Positions 59,856 through 64,000 of a stretch of 64,000 nucleotides of DNA are shown here, in pieces; positions within the stretch are counted from its first letter, which is position 1, and every line of letters starts with the position of its first letter. Both the position numbers and the translations under genes were made by a program. Under the pieces are notes generated by a model that saw nothing but the letters and a program-made list of their open reading frames with translations, made no database searches and was not told the origin of the DNA. Location: contig VTPC01000423.1 of NCBI GenBank assembly GCA_011009095.1, forward strand, positions 179,419-243,418, given 5' to 3'. The DNA comes from Ignelater luminosus (taxonomy: Eukaryota > Arthropoda > Insecta > Coleoptera > Elateridae).

Positions 59856-61384
59856 ACAGGGTCGCTAAAAAGTATGGAAACACGCTACCCCCGTAGAAAC
59901 GGTAAGAGATAGACAAATGAAATATGGAAAGCTTAAAGTCATTTTTTCCATGTTTTGCGAAGATAATTAAAAACAAATCTTCAATTGCTTTTTCATACTG
60001 CCGCCATATTGAATCTTTTTAAATGGAACATCCTGTAGATAACTCCATATTTGGATAGATATTTGCAAGACAAATTCAATGATGTAAGGGTTGCTATACT
60101 TATCTTGAAAGGTTTTGGAGATAATCGCTGTTCTTTTGTCAGGGGTTTCCCTATTAAAAAGTATGGAAACACGCTGCTCCTGCAAAAACGGTAAGAGATA
60201 AACAAATGAAATTTGGAGATATTAAAGTAGGCATTATTTGCCATGTTTTGCAAAAAGAGTTAAGATCAAATCTTCAATTGTTTTTCCGTACGGTCGCCAT
60301 CTTGAATTTTTTTAAATGGATCGCCCTGTATATGACCCCATATCTCGATAGGGATTTGAAAGGCGAATTCAATAATATAAGGGTTGCTATACTTATCTTG
60401 AAAGGTTTTGGAGATAATCGCTATTTGTTTGTCTAGGATTTCACTATTAATTTCTATCAAAATCGAGTTACCTGTGAAACAGCAAAGGCAATGGAACTAA
60501 AAAAAATGATGTGCGATTATTATATAAGTAATTAAAGGAAAAGAAAACCGTAAAAATTTTGCCCTTAGCCTACTTATTTAAAATAATAGATCGATGCTAG
60601 AACAAACTAAAAAGGTGGAATAAGACCAATTAGTGACGAACTGATAAGAACAAAAACACAATATAATTTTATAAGAAGTGTTCAAGATGCCCTGCGTTAA
60701 CTTCTTGGCAATGAAACAATCTCTTTTGAAATGTTCCTAAGGAGTTTTGCAAATAATCGGGGGGAACTACTTGCATTACGAATCCGTCCTTGAAGTTAAG
60801 AAAGAAAGAATAGCGATTATCTCCAAAACCTTTCAAGATAAGTATAGCAACCCTTATATTATTGAATTTGCCCTTCAAATCCCTATCGAGATGTGGGGTC
60901 ATATACAGGATGATCCATTTATAGAAATTCAAAATGGCGGCCGTACGGAAAAACAATATTGAAGATATGATTTTAATTCTTTTCGCAAAACATGGCAAAT
61001 AATGCCTACTTTAAGATCCCCAAATGTCAATTGTCTATCTCTTACCGTTTTTGCAAGAGCAGCGTGTTTCCATACTTTTTAATAGGGAAACCCCTGACAA
61101 AAGAACAGCGATTATCTCCAAAATCTTTCAAGATAAGTATAGCAACCCTTACACCACTGAACTTGTCTTGAAAATCCCTATCCAAATATGGAGTCATATA
61201 CAGGATGCTCCATTAAAAAAAATTCAATATGGCGGCCATACGAAAAAACAATTGAAGATTTGTTTTTAATTACCTTCGCAAAACATGGCAAAATATACCT
61301 ACTTTAAGCTCGCCGTATTTCATTTGTCTATGTCTTACCGTTTCTGCGGGGATATCGTGTTTCCATACTTTTTAGCGACCCTGT
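59856..61384. mobile_element. 1.5-kb foldback element, two tandem units per arm
   Basis: The ends ACAGGGTCGCTAAAAAGTAT and ATACTTTTTAGCGACCCTGT are exact inverses. Each arm is about 575 bp (59856-60430 and about 60811-61384) and consists of two tandem units of about 289 bp; AGTATGGAAACACGC recurs at 59871 and 60160, and twice inverted in the right arm. Internal landmarks are TGGCGGCCGTACGG-like and TATACAGGRYGMTCCATTTA-like phrases, and AAGGTTTTGGAGATAATCGC. The 380-bp centre is unique and keeps a transposase C-terminus. The element is flanked by TA on the left and TG on the right, so a TA target duplication is only suggested. Confidence 0.85.
60669..60758 (-). pseudogene. Transposase C-terminal remnant inside the foldback
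   Basis: The minus frame ends LGTFQKRLFHCQEVNAGHLE followed by HFL and a stop. This resembles the last 25-30 residues of a widespread insect Tc1/mariner-related transposase group whose proteins end in F(R/I)RRxxxCIxVNGGHFEHLL. The rest of the transposase has been replaced by the duplicated arms. The link rests on my memory of that C-terminal motif and on the element's position between inverted arms. Confidence 0.45.
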
Positions 61385-61482
61385 GTGTTCCATAATTGGA
61401 TTTCATTTCATTTTAGATTTGCAAGTAATTTAGTTACAATAGAAAACACACGTTCTACTTTATTAAGTGAGATTTTTTAGAA

Positions 61483-61578
61483 ATGGTACAATATACAGCG
61501 AGCTCCAACGATCAAAGTGTTGACAGAGGATATAACTACTACTATAACGGCCAAAATGATGAAGTTGTAGGCGTTTGA
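61483..61578 (+). other. Possible first coding exon or small ORF, unassigned
   Basis: A 31-codon frame starts MVQYTASSNDQSVDRGYNYY, preceded by a TTTTTTAG acceptor-like sequence, and contains a possible donor GTT|GTAGGC at 61567. Its base use is less AT-rich than the surroundings. I found no downstream exon in the last 2.4 kb that continues it, so it stays a weak candidate. Confidence 0.2.
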
Positions 61579-64000
61579 AATCATGAAATAATATGTTTTC
61601 TGCATTGCATGCATCTGAGAGTTTCGAAACATACTGAAACGTTGTTCGGGTTACCTATTCATTTTTATGGGGATGACATGTAGCATCAACCATCAAAATA
61701 ATTCTTTCATTTGCAGTTATGATTCTAGAAGGCTTTCAATCCTAAACAAAAAGAGTTGGTAGCAAATCAAAGACGATAGAAGGATAAAATTCCAATTTTC
61801 AATTTTCTTTTGAATTCTTTTAAAATAACAAGGTTTAAAATGAATATGCAAGAAGGTTCTAAATTGCATGGAACAAATATAAAAGTATTATTTCTACGGC
61901 AAAAAATAAGACAAAAACTTGAATAAAACGTTTTCCAGACATGCTTCTCTGAGTTTTTAGTAACCCCTAACAGTTTTTGTTACAGTACCAAAATTTAGTA
62001 TGTGTGCATTGTCTATCAAGGTTTTTATTTGCACTTACTTTGTTAAAACTATCTTTGCCTTAAACGTGCCTCTGGAGGGAGGAGGTTGCTCTCTATATTT
62101 TATACAAAACTTGAATCTCTGCTATGGTGTTTACAAAAATAACTGAAAAGATAAGATTATTTCCAAATAAAACAAGAGATTTCTGTAGGCAAAAGAGTTC
62201 TGGAGATTAAACCGGTCTCCTACCTCCAAAACCACTCTTGAAATAAAATCAATTTCTACTCAATCACTGATTTCAATATATCCCAAAATGGTATGACCAA
62301 AGGATTTAAACCACGTATTAGTAACATCTTTTATGGCACTACCCTTACCAGATCATATTCAGGGTAAAAAAAAACAAAAATAAAAAATTGACAAGGGAAA
62401 ATCGACATCAAAATATCGAATTCAGGCAGCCAATTAAACACTAATATTTCTGTTAATAATCTCCTGCTTAAAAAAACTTTAAAAGCAGAAGGCAGCAAAG
62501 CGTAAAAAGTCATATAATAAAAAGTGTTCTTCTAGTAAGTAGTTAATATACCTCCTAGAAAACAGCTAACGGATGATTGTACTACATTTCTATTTACTAT
62601 TTCACTTCTGTTGAAGGTTGTAATTGGAAGATTGGCATTCTTAAGTTTCAAAGCACAGAGATTAAGTGTTCGGTATTTTCATTTTGATACCAGCATTTTA
62701 TAAAAACGCGGGTTATAGGTATTGAAATCTTGCAACTTGATAACATATGGTTATGTAAAAACGTAATTATTTCGATTATTTAAACCTCAAGAAACGCCAG
62801 TCTAGATATCTTAGTTTCAAACTTAACCAATAGCAGCGAATAAAAAATATTCTATTAGTATTCAACATAGTATTATCTGTTTGGCTATAAAAGAATTATC
62901 TTCAGTTGTAACATACAAAGTCAACCACCCATTTTCGAGAAACTCTTCAATTGATTCAAAATGTATGAATTTTGCCCATAACTTGCGGTACATGATGATA
63001 CAGCTGTTTTCATTCAGACATAAAGTAGAAACAAAGTCAATTGAGAGATGACCCAAATTTTATCAACTTGATCAAATTAAGGTCAAATGTAAAGGTTGTT
63101 AGAAACAGCCATTATTACTGTAAGATAAGCAATGTTTCTTATTCCTGTGTGGATCCAAGAAGTAGAAAAATGGTGTTCTTGATTCAATAATTACTTTCGG
63201 GGTTCATTCTAATAAACTGCTCATTATATGAGTCAGTCTTTTAAAAGTGTATTTGATATTGATCTTATCATACGTTTAGGGCTTTGTGTACTTTCCAATA
63301 GTATACTTCCAGTTCTGCTGATAACATTTTTGAACAAAAAATTAGAATCTTTAAGAAGAAAATCAGAGTGACCTAAAATAGGGTTAAGGTCTTAGAAATG
63401 AGATAGATCTTTGAAAGTCCTAAGGATATAGTACATTACGAATGTTGGAACAGGTAAATAAGAAAATCGAAATTGGGTGTAAGTCCAGCTTTATCTTCTG
63501 GGTAAAGTTCGACAGTCATCATAATCAGAGAATAATCTAAAGAAATCCGACAGTGATTCAACGGAAAAAGATTAAATTCTGTTACTTTTCTATAAACTTT
63601 CTGACAAATTCTTTTAAATAAGGAGTCTACCCTAAAAACTAGATTTGTTTTGTATCTCAAACAGGACTTTCAAAGTTTATCATGGCACATTTTCGAAATA
63701 CTATAACTTTAAAAAATCAAAAGTTTCTAACACTAGGCTCAATCACATCTCTAAGCGATTGCAGAGTCAAGACACTCCCTCCCTCAGTCCATCAAAAAAA
63801 ATCGAAGCAGCTTAAAAGAGCTGTGAGGTGACTGTCTTTTAACACCCATGAGAGAAATATGAGATTTATTCATGTTACTTTATATTCAAACCAAGTGTCA
63901 ACATTTCTTCTTTGGAATGAACAGATCAGCGTGAATCCGGTTCAGGGCTATTAAGTATTCGTGGTAATTTACATTCATGAGATGATCTCTTCTCGGAATT
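61579..64000. other. No gene recognised
   Basis: AT-rich to the end of the window. Short minus frames at 62331-62513, 62862-63056 and 63436-63660 have no family resemblance and no splice support. Confidence 0.4.

Noticed and set aside
59967-61269. Six overlapping 60-109 codon frames in the 60-61 kb foldback
   Set aside because: The same repeat unit read on both strands. Only the last 29 codons of the minus frame at 60669 resemble a known protein.
1-64000. tRNA, rRNA, CRISPR, operon or bacterial-type features
   Set aside because: No cloverleaf with A and B boxes, no rRNA blocks and no spaced direct-repeat arrays were seen. The gene structures are plainly eukaryotic.
1-64000. Retrovirus-like, LTR or Polinton-type fossils
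   Set aside because: No long terminal repeats, and no gag, protease, integrase or capsid motifs were recognised. All RT traces look like LINEs.

Overview
This is an AT-rich eukaryotic window, almost certainly from an insect. It holds an intronless, alanine-rich Rebers-Riddiford (RR) cuticular protein, a nervana-type Na,K-ATPase beta subunit, a mariner with TA target-site duplications, and CCTAA-type (insect telomere-like) repeats. Beetle is my best guess, but it rests only on the cuticle-protein style and the repeat mix, so confidence is low to moderate.

Three host genes can be supported. (1) A 520-residue secreted cuticular protein lies on the minus strand at 18185-19747, with a TATA box and a poly(A) signal. 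(2) A four-exon plus-strand gene at 37744-38914 encodes a 275-residue protein with a Myb/SANT-like DNA-binding domain. All of its splice phases fit. (3) A five-exon minus-strand gene at 41193-56833 encodes a complete 309-residue Na,K-ATPase beta subunit. Its first coding exon lies 11.9 kb from the second, and an RFX-type X-box lies about 125 bp upstream of its ATG.

Layout: 1-18 kb has no recognisable host gene, only MITE-like inverted repeats and degenerate LINE fragments. The cuticle gene follows at 18-20 kb. From 20 to 37 kb there are MITEs, one with an internal CCTAA-like array, a roughly 120-bp tandem repeat, a nearly whole mariner, a LINE fragment, a degenerate minisatellite and a foldback repeat. 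The Myb/SANT gene is at 37.7-38.9 kb. The Na,K-ATPase beta gene fills 41.2-56.8 kb, and its large intron holds a dead Tc1/mariner-superfamily transposase, a second copy of the minisatellite, a foldback repeat and a LINE tail. The last 7 kb holds a MITE, a foldback element interrupted by an assembly gap, and a 1.5-kb two-armed foldback whose centre keeps a transposase C-terminus.

The three host genes show no functional link to one another. I recognise no retrovirus-like or other capsid-bearing element, no tRNA or rRNA gene, and nothing like a new defence or biosynthetic system. Most of the interest is in repeat biology and in the structure and control of the Na,K-ATPase gene.
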